A stretch of 64,000 nucleotides of DNA, taken from assembly GCF_004514475.2 (NCBI RefSeq), contig NZ_MYFO02000010.1, forward strand, positions 124,001 to 188,000. The letters are read 5' to 3'. Positions 14,656-24,423 of the stretch are shown here, piece by piece. This DNA comes from Paenibacillus athensensis. GTDB taxonomy: Bacteria; Bacillota; Bacilli; Paenibacillales; NBRC-103111. The first letter of the stretch is position 1. Each line of letters opens with the position of its first letter. The notes below the pieces were generated by a model. That model saw only the letters and a list, made by a program, of their open reading frames with translations, made no database searches and had not been told where the DNA came from. The translations under genes were made by a program, and so were the position numbers.

Positions 14656-16014
14656 ATGAACTTTCATAAAATTCTCGTTGCGAACCGCGGCGAAATCGCC
14701 GTTCGCATCATCCGTGCCTGCCGCGAGCTCGGCATCTACTCGGTAGCCGTGTATTCCGAAGCGGACCGCGACGCGCTGCACGTCAGACTTGCCGACGAAG
14801 CGTATTGCATCGGACCGACGGCGTCCAAGGACAGCTACCTGAACTTTACGAACCTGATGAGCGTCGCGACGCTGACCGAATGCGACGCCGTTCATCCAGG
14901 CTACGGCTTCTTGGCGGAAAACGCCGACTTCGCGGAAATTTGCGAAAGCTGCAACATCACCTTCATCGGCCCTTCGCCGGACGCGATCAGCCGCATGGGG
15001 GACAAGTCGGTCGCCAAACAGACGATGAAGGAAGCGCGGGTGCCGATCATTCCCGGCTCCGATGGTCTGGTCGAAAGCGTGGAAGACGCCATGTCGATCG
15101 CCCGCGACATCGGCTATCCGGTGATCATCAAAGCAACGGCCGGCGGCGGGGGCAAGGGCATCCGCATTGCCGACAACGAAGAAATGCTCGTTCAGCAGAT
15201 CACGACGGCGCAGCAAGAGGCGCAGAACGCCTTCGGCAATTCCGGCGTCTATCTGGAGAAGTATTTGACCGGCATGAAGCACGTTGAAATTCAGATCATC
15301 GCCGACAAGCACGGCAACGTGGTCCATTTGGGCGAACGCGACTGTTCGGTGCAGCGACGCCGCCAGAAGCTGGTCGAAGAAGCGCCGTGTCCGATTCTGA
15401 CGCCGGAGATTCGCGCAGCGATGGGACAGGCCGCCGTACGCGCGGCGCAAGCCGTCAATTACTCCGGGGCCGGCACGCTGGAATTTCTGCTCGGACCGGA
15501 CGGCAACTTTTACTTCATGGAGATGAACACGCGGATCCAAGTTGAGCATCCGGTTACGGAAATGATCACGGGCGTGGATATCATCAAGGAAATGATCCGT
15601 GTCGCTGAAGGGCAGCCGCTTTCTTTTACGCAAGATGACGTCAAGATCAACGGCTGGGCCATCGAATGCCGGGTGAATGCCGAAGACCCGAACCGCAATT
15701 TCATGCCTTCTGCGGGCCAGATCAAGTTTTACCTGCCTCCGGGCGGCTTTGGCGTTCGCGTCGACAGCGCCGCTTATCAGGGCTATACGATTCCGCCGCA
15801 TTACGATTCGATGGTGGCCAAGCTGATCGTGTGGGGCAAGGACCGCGAAGACGCGATTGCGCGCACGAAGCGGGCACTAAGCGAATTTGCCGTCGAAGGC
15901 GTCCATACGACGATCCCGTTCCATTTGAAGCTGCTGGAGCACAAAGTGTTTATTTCCGGCCAGCATGATATCAAATTCCTCGAAGAACACGACGTGAACG
16001 ATCCGGAATCGTAA
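14656..16014 (+). CDS. accC: biotin carboxylase of acetyl-CoA carboxylase
   Basis: Carboxylates biotin on AccB using ATP and bicarbonate. The 452-residue ATP-grasp enzyme begins KILVANRGEIAVRIIRACRELG. It has the glycine loop KATAGGGGKGIR near 165, the ERDCSVQRRRQKLVEEAP segment, MEMNTRIQVEHPVTE with the catalytic Arg and Glu, and the GHAIECR-like GWAIECRVNAEDP part. GGGAGGGAC precedes the ATG. It is full length for the family. Confidence 0.97.
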   Translation: MNFHKILVANRGEIAVRIIRACRELGIYSVAVYSEADRDALHVRLADEAYCIGPTASKDSYLNFTNLMSVATLTECDAVHPGYGFLAENADFAEICESCNITFIGPSPDAISRMGDKSVAKQTMKEARVPIIPGSDGLVESVEDAMSIARDIGYPVIIKATAGGGGKGIRIADNEEMLVQQITTAQQEAQNAFGNSGVYLEKYLTGMKHVEIQIIADKHGNVVHLGERDCSVQRRRQKLVEEAPCPILTPEIRAAMGQAAVRAAQAVNYSGAGTLEFLLGPDGNFYFMEMNTRIQVEHPVTEMITGVDIIKEMIRVAEGQPLSFTQDDVKINGWAIECRVNAEDPNRNFMPSAGQIKFYLPPGGFGVRVDSAAYQGYTIPPHYDSMVAKLIVWGKDREDAIARTKRALSEFAVEGVHTTIPFHLKLLEHKVFISGQHDIKFLEEHDVNDPES

Positions 16015-16024
16015 AGACAATCAT

Positions 16025-16053
16025 TTGTCATATTTTCAGCCAAATGGTATAGT
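16025..16053 (+). promoter_or_regulatory. sigma-A promoter of the asp23-amaP group
   Basis: TTGTCA at 16025-16030, a 17-base spacer and TATAGT at 16048-16053, with an extended -10 TGG at 16045-16047. It sits 11 bases after accC and about 60 bases before asp23, so the stress-protein cluster and genes downstream can be read independently of accBC. Confidence 0.78.
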
Positions 16054-16115
16054 AATAAATTAAGACGGCTTATCCCACGTGTGAACAAGCGCGTGAAACT
16101 CTAGGGAGGTGCCAC

Positions 16116-16526
16116 ATGAGCACAATCGCACCGGATTACGTGAAAACCGATATGGGCAGCATCCAGATCGCACCCGAAGTGATCGAAATCATCGCCGGTC
16201 TGGCTACCGTCGAGGTTCAGGGCGTAGCGGGCATGAGCGGCGGATTCGCAGGCGGCATTGCCGAGCTGCTGGGACGCAAGAATTTGTCCAAGGGCGTGAA
16301 GGTGGAAGTGGGACACCGTGAAGCGGCGATTGACGTTTCCATTATCGTCGACTACGGACATCGCATCCCGGAGGTAGCCAGCGATATTCAACAGAATGTC
16401 AAGCAAGCCATCGAATCGATGACCGGACTGAGCGTGGTGGAAGTGAATGTACACATCCATGACGTGCATTTCAAAGGTCTCGACAAACCGGTTGAAGAAG
16501 AAGCGGCCGCACATCGCGTCAAGTAA
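16116..16526 (+). CDS. yqhY: Asp23/Gls24 family envelope stress protein (YqhY)
   Basis: A 136-residue DUF322/Asp23 protein: IQIAPEVIEIIAGLATVEVQGV, then the KGVKVEVGHREAAIDVSIIVDYG core and VNVHIHDVHF. In Bacillus, YqhY next to accBC is linked to control of acetyl-CoA carboxylase activity. In staphylococci, Asp23 is tethered to the membrane by AmaP, whose gene follows here. AGGGAGGT precedes the ATG. It has its own promoter. Confidence 0.92.
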   Translation: MSTIAPDYVKTDMGSIQIAPEVIEIIAGLATVEVQGVAGMSGGFAGGIAELLGRKNLSKGVKVEVGHREAAIDVSIIVDYGHRIPEVASDIQQNVKQAIESMTGLSVVEVNVHIHDVHFKGLDKPVEEEAAAHRVK

Positions 16527-16548
16527 GCCGCCGGCATAAGAATCCTCA

Positions 16549-16577
16549 GAAACCCCCTACAGGTTGCAGGGGGTTTC
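16549..16577 (+). terminator. hairpin between asp23 and amaP
   Basis: A 10-bp perfect stem GAAACCCCCT / AGGGGGTTTC with a 9-base loop. It is followed by CTCTAATATAGG, not a T-run, and then directly by the amaP ribosome site. It may be a partial terminator or an mRNA-processing or stability element that lets asp23 be expressed above the downstream genes. Confidence 0.55.
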
Positions 16578-16605
16578 CTCTAATATAGGAAGGGGACGAG
16601 CATTC

Positions 16606-17166
16606 GTGATAAAAATTGTTGACCGTTTCTTGCTGCTTATTTACAGCTTGATCGTCTTCGCTGCTTCCATTGTGGTGCTGTTCGCTACTTTCGGATGGAT
16701 CGACAAATCGGATGCCGACAGCGTCTTGAGCGATTTGTATACGGATGATCGGGTTGCAGTAACGGCGATTATCATCGCTGCCGTCATTCTGCTGATCAGC
16801 GTTCGTTTTCTGTATGTCAGCTTGCGCCGCAGCCGCTCGCAGACGCCTTCGATCGATCAGCGCACCGATTACGGCGATATTCGCATTTCGCTGGAGACGG
16901 TGGAGAACCTGTCGCTGAAGGCGGCGGGACGTACGAAGGGCGTCAAGGACCTGCGCGCCCGCGTCAAGGTCAGTCCGGCCGGACTGGAAATTTTGATCCG
17001 CACGGTTGTCGACGGCGAAAGCTCGATTCCCGATATGACCGAGGAGATGCAAAACGGAGTCAAGCGTTATATCGAAGACATTACCGGCATTCCGGTCGCG
17101 TCTGTTACCGTATACGTCGCCAATATCGTGCAGTCGGCGCCCACCTTTCGAAGCCGGGTTGAATAA
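16606..17166 (+). CDS. amaP: alkaline shock membrane anchor protein AmaP
   Basis: A 186-residue protein with two N-terminal membrane helices (about 5-27 and 46-68) and a C-terminal Asp23-like domain (ISLETVENLSLKAAGRTKGVKDLRARV, then DITGIPVASVTVYVANI), the AmaP layout. It is expected to hold the Asp23-family partner at the membrane. The GTG at 16606 has AGGAAGGGG about 10 bases upstream. A frame starting at 16564 would include the preceding hairpin and is rejected. Confidence 0.9.
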   Translation: MIKIVDRFLLLIYSLIVFAASIVVLFATFGWIDKSDADSVLSDLYTDDRVAVTAIIIAAVILLISVRFLYVSLRRSRSQTPSIDQRTDYGDIRISLETVENLSLKAAGRTKGVKDLRARVKVSPAGLEILIRTVVDGESSIPDMTEEMQNGVKRYIEDITGIPVASVTVYVANIVQSAPTFRSRVE

Positions 17167-17176
17167 GGGGTAAGGG

Positions 17177-17416
17177 GTGAACCCACTCATGGGAAATGAG
17201 CTGTGGGAGCAGCATAAGGGGAAGCTGATCGGGGTCGCAGCGGGGCTTTTATGCGGCGTCATTTATTTGATTTGCGGATTTTGGGATATGCTGGTGTTTG
17301 CCGGCATCGTCCTGCTCGGTTATTACATCGGCGGCAAGCTGGATCGCCGCGAGCGTTTTCTGCTGCTGGAGGATATCTGGCGCTATGTGACGCACAAATG
17401 GAGAATGTTCCGCTGA
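17177..17416 (+). CDS. DUF2273 small membrane protein
   Basis: A 79-residue protein with two adjacent membrane helices (about 20-53) and a charged C-terminus (GGKLDRRERFLLLEDIW). DUF2273 genes regularly accompany amaP/asp23. The start may be GTG 17177 or ATG 17189, because two AAGGGG motifs serve them at 6 and 11 bases. It is probably part of the same membrane-anchored stress complex. Its exact function is unknown. Confidence 0.85.
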   Translation: MNPLMGNELWEQHKGKLIGVAAGLLCGVIYLICGFWDMLVFAGIVLLGYYIGGKLDRRERFLLLEDIWRYVTHKWRMFR

Positions 17417-17515
17417 AATCCCTGGTTCGTCCAAGGATTTTTTTGTTTGGAGGTCGCCTGCGGCTACAGGAAGGAATAAGCGATTAGCGGGCGCAGCACA
17501 ATGAGGAGGACCACA

Positions 17516-17971
17516 ATGAAACGCAGAGTCGCCAGGGAACTGGCCATACAGAGCTTGTATCAAATGGAAATGAACGAGGTGGCTGCGCGCGAAGCGGCGC
17601 TGACCGTCATCCACGAAGCGGAGAACGACAATGAAGCCCAGCTTGCCGTCGGAGACGAGAAAATTACGCCGGACTACGTCGTCGAGCTGGTGGAAGGGAC
17701 AAGCGCCCGCAAGGAGCAAATCGACCAGCTGCTCGCCGAATATTTGAAGGGCTGGCAGATCGACAGGCTGTCGCGGGTCGACCGCGAGGTGCTGCGGCTG
17801 GCTGCTTATGAAATGATTTTCCGCGATGATGTGCCTCCCAAGGTGGTCGTCAACGAAGCGATTGAGCTGGCCAAGCATTTTGGCACCGAGGATTCCGGCA
17901 AGTTCGTGAACGGCGTGCTGGGCAAAATGATCAAGGAACTCGACGTCCTCAAGGAGCGGGCGGCCCGTTAA
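17516..17971 (+). CDS. nusB: transcription antitermination factor NusB
   Basis: A 151-residue all-helical RNA-binding protein that, with NusE (S10), recognises boxA in rRNA leaders. Diagnostic parts are RRVARELAIQSLYQMEM at the start, WQIDRLSRVDREVLRLAAYEM, and PPKVVVNEAIELAKHFGTEDSGKFVNGVL near the end. GAGGAGG lies 6 bases before the ATG at 17516, so the longer frame from 17501 is not used. Confidence 0.96.
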   Translation: MKRRVARELAIQSLYQMEMNEVAAREAALTVIHEAENDNEAQLAVGDEKITPDYVVELVEGTSARKEQIDQLLAEYLKGWQIDRLSRVDREVLRLAAYEMIFRDDVPPKVVVNEAIELAKHFGTEDSGKFVNGVLGKMIKELDVLKERAAR

Positions 17972-18034
17972 GATACGGTCCGGCCGACGTTTGGACTCGT
18001 TGTTATTTTTATATTACAAAAGGAGGTCGTCCTT

Positions 18035-18901
18035 ATGAGCGGACAAATTATTAATGGCAAGGAAATCGTCGCGTCGATTCGCGCGGAAATTACGGAGCAG
18101 GTGCGCGAGCTGACGGAACAAGGCACGCAGCCGGGCCTTGTGGTTATTATCGTCGGAGAAGATCCCGCTTCGCAGGTGTATGTGCGCAATAAAGCGAAGT
18201 CATGCGAGCAGGTCGGCATTTATTCCGAGGTGCACGCGCTGCCTGCCAGCACAACCCAGCAGGAGCTGATTGCGCTGATTCATCTGTTTAACAAGGACCA
18301 GCGGATTCACGGGATTCTCGTGCAATCGCCGCTGCCCAAGCATATTAACGAGGAAGCGGTCGTCGACGAAATCGATCCGGCCAAGGATGTCGACTGCTTC
18401 CATCCGGTGAACGTCGGCAACCTGATGATCGGCAAGGACGGCATGAAGCCTTGCACGCCGGCGGGCGTTATCGAAGTGCTCAAGCGCACGGGCGTAGACA
18501 TTGCGGGCAAGCACGCCGTCGTTGTCGGCCGCAGCAATATCGTCGGCAAGCCGATGGCTATGCTGCTGCTGCGCGAGCACGCCACGGTCACGGTCTGTCA
18601 TTCGCGCACGCCGAACATGGCCGAAATTACGCGCCAAGCGGACATTCTGGTCGTTGCCGTCGGCAAAGCGCATTTGATCAAAGCCGAGCACGTCAAGCCG
18701 GGCGCTGTGGTCATCGACGTTGGTATGAACCGTCCGGCGGACGGCAAGCTGACCGGCGATGTCGACTTCGAAGCGGTGAAGGAAGTGGCCGGAGCGATTA
18801 CGCCGGTGCCCGGTACGGTGGGCCCGATGACGATTACGATGCTGCTGCAAAACACGGTTGATTCCGCGCGCCGCGCTTCGCAGGCCAGCGTTCGCGTGTA
18901 A
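18035..18901 (+). CDS. folD: bifunctional methylenetetrahydrofolate dehydrogenase/cyclohydrolase
   Basis: Interconverts 5,10-methylene- and 10-formyl-tetrahydrofolate, supplying one-carbon units for purines and formyl-Met. The 288-residue protein has [23 protein letters not shown] with the active-site Tyr and Lys, [27 protein letters not shown], the NADP-binding [13 protein letters not shown] and [27 protein letters not shown] precedes the ATG. It lies 9 bases before xseA. Confidence 0.97.
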   Translation: MSGQIINGKEIVASIRAEITEQVRELTEQGTQPGLVVIIVGEDPASQVYVRNKAKSCEQVGIYSEVHALPASTTQQELIALIHLFNKDQRIHGILVQSPLPKHINEEAVVDEIDPAKDVDCFHPVNVGNLMIGKDGMKPCTPAGVIEVLKRTGVDIAGKHAVVVGRSNIVGKPMAMLLLREHATVTVCHSRTPNMAEITRQADILVVAVGKAHLIKAEHVKPGAVVIDVGMNRPADGKLTGDVDFEAVKEVAGAITPVPGTVGPMTITMLLQNTVDSARRASQASVRV

Positions 18902-18910
18902 TAACTGCTT

Positions 18911-20293
18911 ATGGCGCGCAACGACACAAGAATTTTATCCGTCAAGGAACTGAACCGTTATATCAAGTCGCTGCTTGAAGGCGAGCCGCGGCTGCAGGAC
19001 GTGTGGGTGCGCGGCGAGATTTCCAACTTTACGCATCATTCCAGCGGCCATATGTATTTCACGCTCAAGGATGCGGACGGACGGCTCAAAAGCATCATGT
19101 TCGCTTCCTACAACCAGCGGCTCGGCTTTATGCCCAAGGAAGGGACGCGGGTTATTGCCCGCGGCAATATCTCGGTCTACGAGCGGGACGGCGCGTACCA
19201 GTTTTATATCACGCACATGCAGCCCGACGGCATCGGCAGCTTGTATCTGGCTTATGAACAGCTGAAAAAGAAGCTCGAAGCCGAAGGCTTGTTCGCGGCC
19301 GAGCGCAAAAAGCCGATCCCCCGCTTCCCGCGGGCGATCGGCGTTATTACGTCTCCGACGGGCGCGGCGGTGCGCGACATCATCATCACCCTGCAGCGGC
19401 GCTTTCCGTCGGTGCCGGTGCTGCTGTACCCCGTGCTTGTGCAAGGGGCGCAAGCGGCGCCGTCGATCGTCAAGGCGATTGAGGCGATGAACCGGCTCGG
19501 CGAAGCCGATGTGCTGATCGTCGGGCGCGGCGGCGGCTCGCTGGAGGAGCTGTGGGCGTTTAACGAGGAAGCGGTCGCGCGGAGCATTGCCGGCTCCGCG
19601 ATTCCCGTGATCTCGGCCGTCGGCCACGAGACCGACTTCACGATCGCCGACTTCGTCGCCGATCTGCGGGCGGCGACGCCGACCGCGGCAGCCGAGCTCG
19701 CTGTGCCCAGCCGCGCCGAGCTGCTGCAGCGCCTGGCGTCGCAGACGCAGCGGCTGCACCGCGGGCTGCGCCAGCAGCTGCGCCGCCAGGAGGAGCGTCT
19801 TGCGCGGCTGCGCCGCTCGCCGCTCCTCATGAACCCGCGCCGGCAGCTCCTGCAGGAGCCGGCGCAGCGGCTTGATCGGCTCGCGGAGCAGCTCGGTTAC
19901 CGCATGCGGCAGCAGCTCGCTCGCGCTGCCGAACGGCGGATGAAGCTGGACCGCAAGCTGTCCGCTTTCAATCCCGCCGAGCAGGCGGCGTTTGCGCGGC
20001 ATCGGCTCGATGCCGGACAGCGCCGCCTGCTTGCGGCCATGCAAGGACTGACGCGCGGCAAAAAGCAGGAGTGGCAGGCAGCGGTCCGCCACCTCGACGC
20101 GCTCAGTCCGCTCAAGGTCATGCAGCGCGGCTACAGCCTCGCTTACGATGAAAGCGAGCGCAAGCTGATCCGCTCGGTCCATGAAGCGCAGATCGGCGAT
20201 GTCGTCAAGATCCGGCTGCAGGACGGCCGGTTGAATTGTCACGTATGGGGGATGGAGGAGAATCGCAATGGCGAAGAAGGAGACGGAAATTAG
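18911..20293 (+). CDS. xseA: exodeoxyribonuclease VII large subunit
   Basis: Catalytic subunit of the single-strand exonuclease used in mismatch repair and DNA damage processing. The 460-residue protein has an N-terminal OB fold (about 8-105: VWVRGEISNFTHHSSGHMYFTLKD) and the catalytic domain (about 120-330) with ITSPTGAAVRDI, GRGGGSLEELWAFN, and ISAVGHETDFTIADFVADLRAATPTAAAE. A long helical coiled part follows. No ribosome site precedes the ATG, so expression probably relies on coupling to folD 9 bases upstream. Confidence 0.96.
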   Translation: MARNDTRILSVKELNRYIKSLLEGEPRLQDVWVRGEISNFTHHSSGHMYFTLKDADGRLKSIMFASYNQRLGFMPKEGTRVIARGNISVYERDGAYQFYITHMQPDGIGSLYLAYEQLKKKLEAEGLFAAERKKPIPRFPRAIGVITSPTGAAVRDIIITLQRRFPSVPVLLYPVLVQGAQAAPSIVKAIEAMNRLGEADVLIVGRGGGSLEELWAFNEEAVARSIAGSAIPVISAVGHETDFTIADFVADLRAATPTAAAELAVPSRAELLQRLASQTQRLHRGLRQQLRRQEERLARLRRSPLLMNPRRQLLQEPAQRLDRLAEQLGYRMRQQLARAAERRMKLDRKLSAFNPAEQAAFARHRLDAGQRRLLAAMQGLTRGKKQEWQAAVRHLDALSPLKVMQRGYSLAYDESERKLIRSVHEAQIGDVVKIRLQDGRLNCHVWGMEENRNGEEGDGN

Positions 20294-20528
20294 CTTCGAA
20301 CAGGCCATCGAGCTGCTGGAGCGCATCGTCAGCCAGTTGGAAAGCGGTGACGTGCCGCTGGAGCAGGCGATCGAGCTGTATCAGGAAGGCGTGCGTCTGT
20401 CGCACCTGTGCGGCGTCAAGCTGGAGCAGGTCGAGAAAAAAATCGAAATGCTGGTCGAAGGCGACGCGGGCGTCATCCGTAAGCCGTTCCAGCCGGCTGG
20501 AGAAGATAAGGGGAATTCGTTTGAATAA
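20268..20528 (+). CDS. xseB: exodeoxyribonuclease VII small subunit
   Basis: An 86-residue helical partner of XseA with the family core FEQAIELLERIVSQLESGDVPLEQAIELYQEGVRL. The ATG lies inside xseA (26-base overlap) behind GGAGGAG, so the two subunits are translationally coupled. Its end overlaps ispA by 8 bases. Confidence 0.95.
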   Translation: MAKKETEISFEQAIELLERIVSQLESGDVPLEQAIELYQEGVRLSHLCGVKLEQVEKKIEMLVEGDAGVIRKPFQPAGEDKGNSFE

Positions 20529-21426
20529 GACAGACGTTATTCGGGATTATATGGGACAGGAGGCGCAAGCGGTGGAAGCGGCTCTGCGGCTGGCGCTGCC
20601 GGCGGCGTGGGACGTGCCGGGCAAGCTGCGCGAGGCGATGGATTATTCGCTGCTGGCCGGCGGCAAGCGACTGCGGCCGATCATGGTGCTCGCTGCGGCC
20701 GAAGCGCTCGGCGGATCGCGGGAAGCGGCGCTGCCTGTCGCTTGCGCGATTGAAATGGTGCATACGTATTCGTTGATCCACGACGACTTGCCGGCCATGG
20801 ACAACGACGATTTCCGCCGGGGCAAGCCGACCAGCCATAAGGTGTTTGGCGAAGCGATGGCGATTCTGGCCGGCGACGCTTTGCTCACCCATGCCTTCCA
20901 CAGCGTGGCGCAAGCGCATAAGCAACACGGCGTGCCTGCCGACCGGGTGCTGGCGATCAGCGAGGAGCTGGCCGCTTATGCCGGTGCGAAGGGCATGGTG
21001 GGCGGACAAGCCGCCGACATGCTCGGCGAGCAGGGCATGACGAAGCTCGAGGAATTGACGTACATCCATACGCACAAGACGAGCGATCTGATCGTCTTCT
21101 CGCTGCGTGCCGGAGCGCGCATTGCCGGAGCGGACGAAGCGCAGCTCGAAGCCTTGTCCAGATTCGGTCATAACATCGGACTTGCTTTTCAAATCCAGGA
21201 CGATATTCTGGATGTGACGGGCGACGAGCGGAAGCTCGGCAAGCCGCTTAACAGCGACGAAAAGCAAATGAAGGTCACCTATCCGTATTTCATCGGGCTG
21301 GAGGCGTCGGAGGCCAAGGTGCGCGAGTTGACCGAAGCAGGCAAACAGGCGCTGCTGGCGGCTGGTCTGCCCAAGCCGGAGCGGCTGCTGGAGCTGGCCG
21401 ATTTCTTGATGGGACGGGACCATTAG
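20521..21426 (+). CDS. ispA: farnesyl diphosphate synthase (polyprenyl synthetase)
   Basis: Condenses IPP with DMAPP and GPP to farnesyl diphosphate, feeding undecaprenyl phosphate and quinones. The 301-residue protein has LLAGGKRLRPIMVL, the first Asp-rich motif HDDLPAMDNDDFRRGKPT and the second Asp-rich motif FQIQDDILDVTGDERKLGK. The start is TTG 20521 with AAGGGG 7 bases upstream, inside the end of xseB. The frame opening at 20236 is spurious there. Upstream of dxs, it keeps the isoprenoid genes together. Confidence 0.95.
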   Translation: MNKTDVIRDYMGQEAQAVEAALRLALPAAWDVPGKLREAMDYSLLAGGKRLRPIMVLAAAEALGGSREAALPVACAIEMVHTYSLIHDDLPAMDNDDFRRGKPTSHKVFGEAMAILAGDALLTHAFHSVAQAHKQHGVPADRVLAISEELAAYAGAKGMVGGQAADMLGEQGMTKLEELTYIHTHKTSDLIVFSLRAGARIAGADEAQLEALSRFGHNIGLAFQIQDDILDVTGDERKLGKPLNSDEKQMKVTYPYFIGLEASEAKVRELTEAGKQALLAAGLPKPERLLELADFLMGRDH

Positions 21427-21455
21427 CGGCAATTTTACGCGTTGCCCCTCTTTTA

Positions 21456-21464
21456 TGGTATAAT
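21456..21464 (+). promoter_or_regulatory. extended -10 promoter of dxs
   Basis: TGGTATAAT (TGN plus consensus TATAAT, 21459-21464) about 45 bases before dxs. The -35 at 17 bases (TACGCG) is poor, typical of extended -10 promoters. Confidence 0.6.
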
Positions 21465-21508
21465 GGTGCAAACTCAAGCATTTTACAACGGAAAGCGAGG
21501 AAAACAGC

Positions 21509-23395
21509 GTGCTGCTCGAACAAATCAAACAGCCTGAAGATCTGAAGAGGTTAAGCTCGGCTGACCTTGAGGCGCTGGCCGGAGAAATCCGCCAATTTTT
21601 GATCGAAAAGCTGTCCGTGACCGGCGGGCACCTCGCCCCGAATCTGGGTGTCGTCGAGCTGACGATCGCACTGCATGCCCATTTTCACAGCCCCTACGAT
21701 AAATTGATTTTCGACGTCGGCCATCAGGCTTACGTACATAAAATATTGACCGGCCGCATGGCCCAATTCGATACGCTCCGCAAGTACAAGGGACTTTGCG
21801 GGTTCGTCAAGCGCGCGGAAAGCGAGCATGACGTCTGGGAGGCCGGGCACAGCAGCACCTCGCTGTCGGCGGCGATGGGCATGGCGATGGCCCGCGATCT
21901 GAAAGGCGAGCATTACAAGGTCGTCGCAGTGATCGGCGACGGTGCCATGACCGGCGGTATGGCGCTGGAAGCGATGAACCATATCGGACACGAGAAAAAG
22001 AACCTGATTGTCATTCTCAACGATAATGAAATGTCGATTGCTCCGAACGTGGGGGCGATTCACAACTATTTAAGCAAAATTCGCTCCGACCGCCACTACC
22101 TGAAAGCGAAGGAAGAGGTCGAGCACCTGCTCAAGAAAATTCCTGCCATCGGCGACACGCTGGCCAAAACGGCCGAAAAGCTGAAGGACAGTCTCAAATA
22201 TTTGCTCGTTTCCGGCGTCTGGTTCGAGGAGCTTGGCTTTACGTACATCGGGCCGGTGGACGGCCACAACCTGCCGCTGCTGCTCGATACGCTCAAGCAG
22301 GCGGAGAAGGTCAACGGTCCGGTGCTTGTGCACGTGGTTACGACGAAGGGCAAGGGCTACTCCCCGGCAGAGCGGGACTCGCATACGTGGCATGGCCTTG
22401 GTCCTTACAAAATCGAATCGGGCCAAGTGCTCAAATCGGTAGGTCCGCCGATGTACACCGAGGTGTTCGGTCGCACGCTGATTGAATTGGCCGAGCAGGA
22501 CCGGCGCATCGTCGCTGTTACGCCGGCGATGCCGGGCGGCTCCGGACTGTTGAAATTCGCCGAGCGCTTCCCGCAGCGGATGATCGACGTGGGCATTGCC
22601 GAGCAGCACGCCGCTACGCTGTGCGCGGGACTGGCCAGCGAAGGGCTGAAGCCCGTGTATGCCGTGTACTCGACGTTCCTGCAGCGCGCCTACGACCAGA
22701 TCGTACACGATATTTGCCGGCCTAAGCTGAACGTGACGTTTGCCATCGACCGCGCCGGATTCGTCGGACCTGACGGGGAAACGCACCAAGGCGTGTACGA
22801 TATCGCCTTTCTGCGCACGCTGCCGAACATGGTGCTGATGATGCCAAAGGACGAGCGCGAGCTGCGCGATATGATGCTGACGGCGCACCTGTATAACGAC
22901 GGGCCGATTGCTTACCGCTACCCGCGCATTAACGGAACGGGCGTCAAGCTGGACGAAGCGCCGCAGCCGATTCCGATCGGCACATGGGAAATCGTGCGCG
23001 AGGGCGATCATGCCGCTGTGCTGGCTGTCGGGCCGATGGTGCAGGTGGCGGAGGAAGCCGCTGAGCTGCTTGCCAAGGACGGCATCAACCTGAGGATCGT
23101 CAACGCCCGCTTTATCAAGCCGCTGGACGAAGCGTATTTGCTACAGCTGGCCAAGGAGGGCATTCCGGTCATCACGATGGAGGAAGGCTCGATCCAGGGC
23201 GGTATGGGCAGCGCTGTGCTGGAGTTTTTTGCGGCGCAAAGCGTGTTTGGTCTTGAAATCAAACAGTTGGGCGTTCCCGACTATTTCGTCGAGCACGGCT
23301 CCGTGAAGGAGCAACGTCAAGAGGTCGGGCTGACCGCGCATAATCTCGCCGCCGAGGTGCAGGCGCTGATGCCGCGCAAGCGTCAACGGGCGTAA
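21509..23395 (+). CDS. dxs: 1-deoxy-D-xylulose-5-phosphate synthase
   Basis: A thiamine-diphosphate enzyme that joins pyruvate and glyceraldehyde 3-phosphate, the entry step of the MEP isoprenoid route. The 628-residue protein has [16 protein letters not shown], the ThDP site [20 protein letters not shown] with the Mg-binding [12 protein letters not shown], the [15 protein letters not shown] pyrimidine-domain loop and GMPGGTGL-like [12 protein letters not shown]. The GTG start has AGCGAGGAAAACAGC upstream. It is full length. Confidence 0.97.
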   Translation: MLLEQIKQPEDLKRLSSADLEALAGEIRQFLIEKLSVTGGHLAPNLGVVELTIALHAHFHSPYDKLIFDVGHQAYVHKILTGRMAQFDTLRKYKGLCGFVKRAESEHDVWEAGHSSTSLSAAMGMAMARDLKGEHYKVVAVIGDGAMTGGMALEAMNHIGHEKKNLIVILNDNEMSIAPNVGAIHNYLSKIRSDRHYLKAKEEVEHLLKKIPAIGDTLAKTAEKLKDSLKYLLVSGVWFEELGFTYIGPVDGHNLPLLLDTLKQAEKVNGPVLVHVVTTKGKGYSPAERDSHTWHGLGPYKIESGQVLKSVGPPMYTEVFGRTLIELAEQDRRIVAVTPAMPGGSGLLKFAERFPQRMIDVGIAEQHAATLCAGLASEGLKPVYAVYSTFLQRAYDQIVHDICRPKLNVTFAIDRAGFVGPDGETHQGVYDIAFLRTLPNMVLMMPKDERELRDMMLTAHLYNDGPIAYRYPRINGTGVKLDEAPQPIPIGTWEIVREGDHAAVLAVGPMVQVAEEAAELLAKDGINLRIVNARFIKPLDEAYLLQLAKEGIPVITMEEGSIQGGMGSAVLEFFAAQSVFGLEIKQLGVPDYFVEHGSVKEQRQEVGLTAHNLAAEVQALMPRKRQRA

Positions 23396-23436
23396 GCCCG
23401 GGGCGAGCAAGCAGGATGAGGAGTTAATGAATACGT

Positions 23437-24318
23437 ATGTCTTCAGATAAAGAACGATTGGATATCCTGCTGGTCGAGATGGGCTATTTCGACAGCAGGG
23501 AGAAAGCCAAGGCCGCCATTATGGCTGGCCTTGTTTTTGCCGACGAGGAGCCGGTCGACAAAGCCGGCACCAAGATCAGCCGCAAAGCCGCGCTGAAGGT
23601 CAAGGGGGCGATTCACCCTTATGTCAGCCGAGGCGGGCTCAAGCTGGAGAAGGCGATCAGGCAGTTCGGCCTTGATCTGCGGGGAGCGACCATGCTGGAT
23701 ATCGGCGCGTCGACCGGCGGCTTCACCGACTGCGCGCTGCAAAACGGCGCGGCTTACGTTTATGCCATCGATGTCGGCTACAACCAGCTGGACTGGTCCT
23801 TGCGCAACGATCCGCGGGTTAACGTGATGGAGCGGACGAATTTCCGCTTCACCAAATCGGAGGATTTGTCGGGGCCGGCACCGGATTTTGCCACCATCGA
23901 CGTTTCGTTCATTTCGCTGCGGATCATCCTGCCGCCGCTGCGCGCGCTTTTGCCCGAGCACGGGCGCGTCGTTGCCCTGATCAAGCCGCAGTTTGAAGCC
24001 GGACGCGAGAAGGTCGGCAAATCCGGCGTCGTTCGCGATTCGGCGGTACACGAAGAGGTGCTGCAGGCGGTGCTCACCTTTGCTGACGAGCTGGGCTTCC
24101 GGCTGGAGGGACTGACCTATTCGCCGATCACGGGCGGTGAAGGCAACATCGAGTTTCTGGCCTATTGGTCGTGCGAGACGCGGGCGGAGCCGGCGGAAAC
24201 GGGCAAATCCGCTGAAAGCGCGGGCGAGGCTGGTGCCGGCTTGCGGCCCGGCGCTGCGGAGCGTTCGGCAACGATCCGCGCCGTCGTGCGCGAATCGGGC
24301 AAGCTGCAAGGGAAATAA
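23437..24318 (+). CDS. tlyA: TlyA family rRNA 2'-O-methyltransferase (YqxC)
   Basis: An S4 RNA-binding domain (about 3-65, RLDILLVEMGYFDSREKAKAAIMAGLV) is fused to a FtsJ-type Rossmann methyltransferase (about 80-250) with the SAM loop DIGASTGGFTDCALQNGA and the DVSFISLRIILPPL and ALIKPQFEAGRE segments. TlyA homologues methylate ribosomal RNA cytidines, and older annotation as haemolysin is doubtful. The 293 residues include a C-terminal Ala/Glu/Gly-rich tail (about 250-280) longer than usual. The gene lies between dxs and argR as in Bacillus. Confidence 0.93.
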   Translation: MSSDKERLDILLVEMGYFDSREKAKAAIMAGLVFADEEPVDKAGTKISRKAALKVKGAIHPYVSRGGLKLEKAIRQFGLDLRGATMLDIGASTGGFTDCALQNGAAYVYAIDVGYNQLDWSLRNDPRVNVMERTNFRFTKSEDLSGPAPDFATIDVSFISLRIILPPLRALLPEHGRVVALIKPQFEAGREKVGKSGVVRDSAVHEEVLQAVLTFADELGFRLEGLTYSPITGGEGNIEFLAYWSCETRAEPAETGKSAESAGEAGAGLRPGAAERSATIRAVVRESGKLQGK

Positions 24319-24320
24319 AG

Positions 24321-24366
24321 CTCACTTTGCCTTTAGCGCGGCACGCGGAGGCAAAGTGAGTTTTTT
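24321..24366 (+). terminator. intrinsic terminator of the dxs-tlyA unit
   Basis: A 12-bp perfect stem CTCACTTTGCCT / AGGCAAAGTGAG, with a 16-base loop, followed by six T residues. Confidence 0.93.
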
Positions 24367-24423
24367 GCTGGAAAAAAAGGATTTTCCCGCTAAACCCGCG
24401 AAATATTCAAGCGGGGTGAGGGC

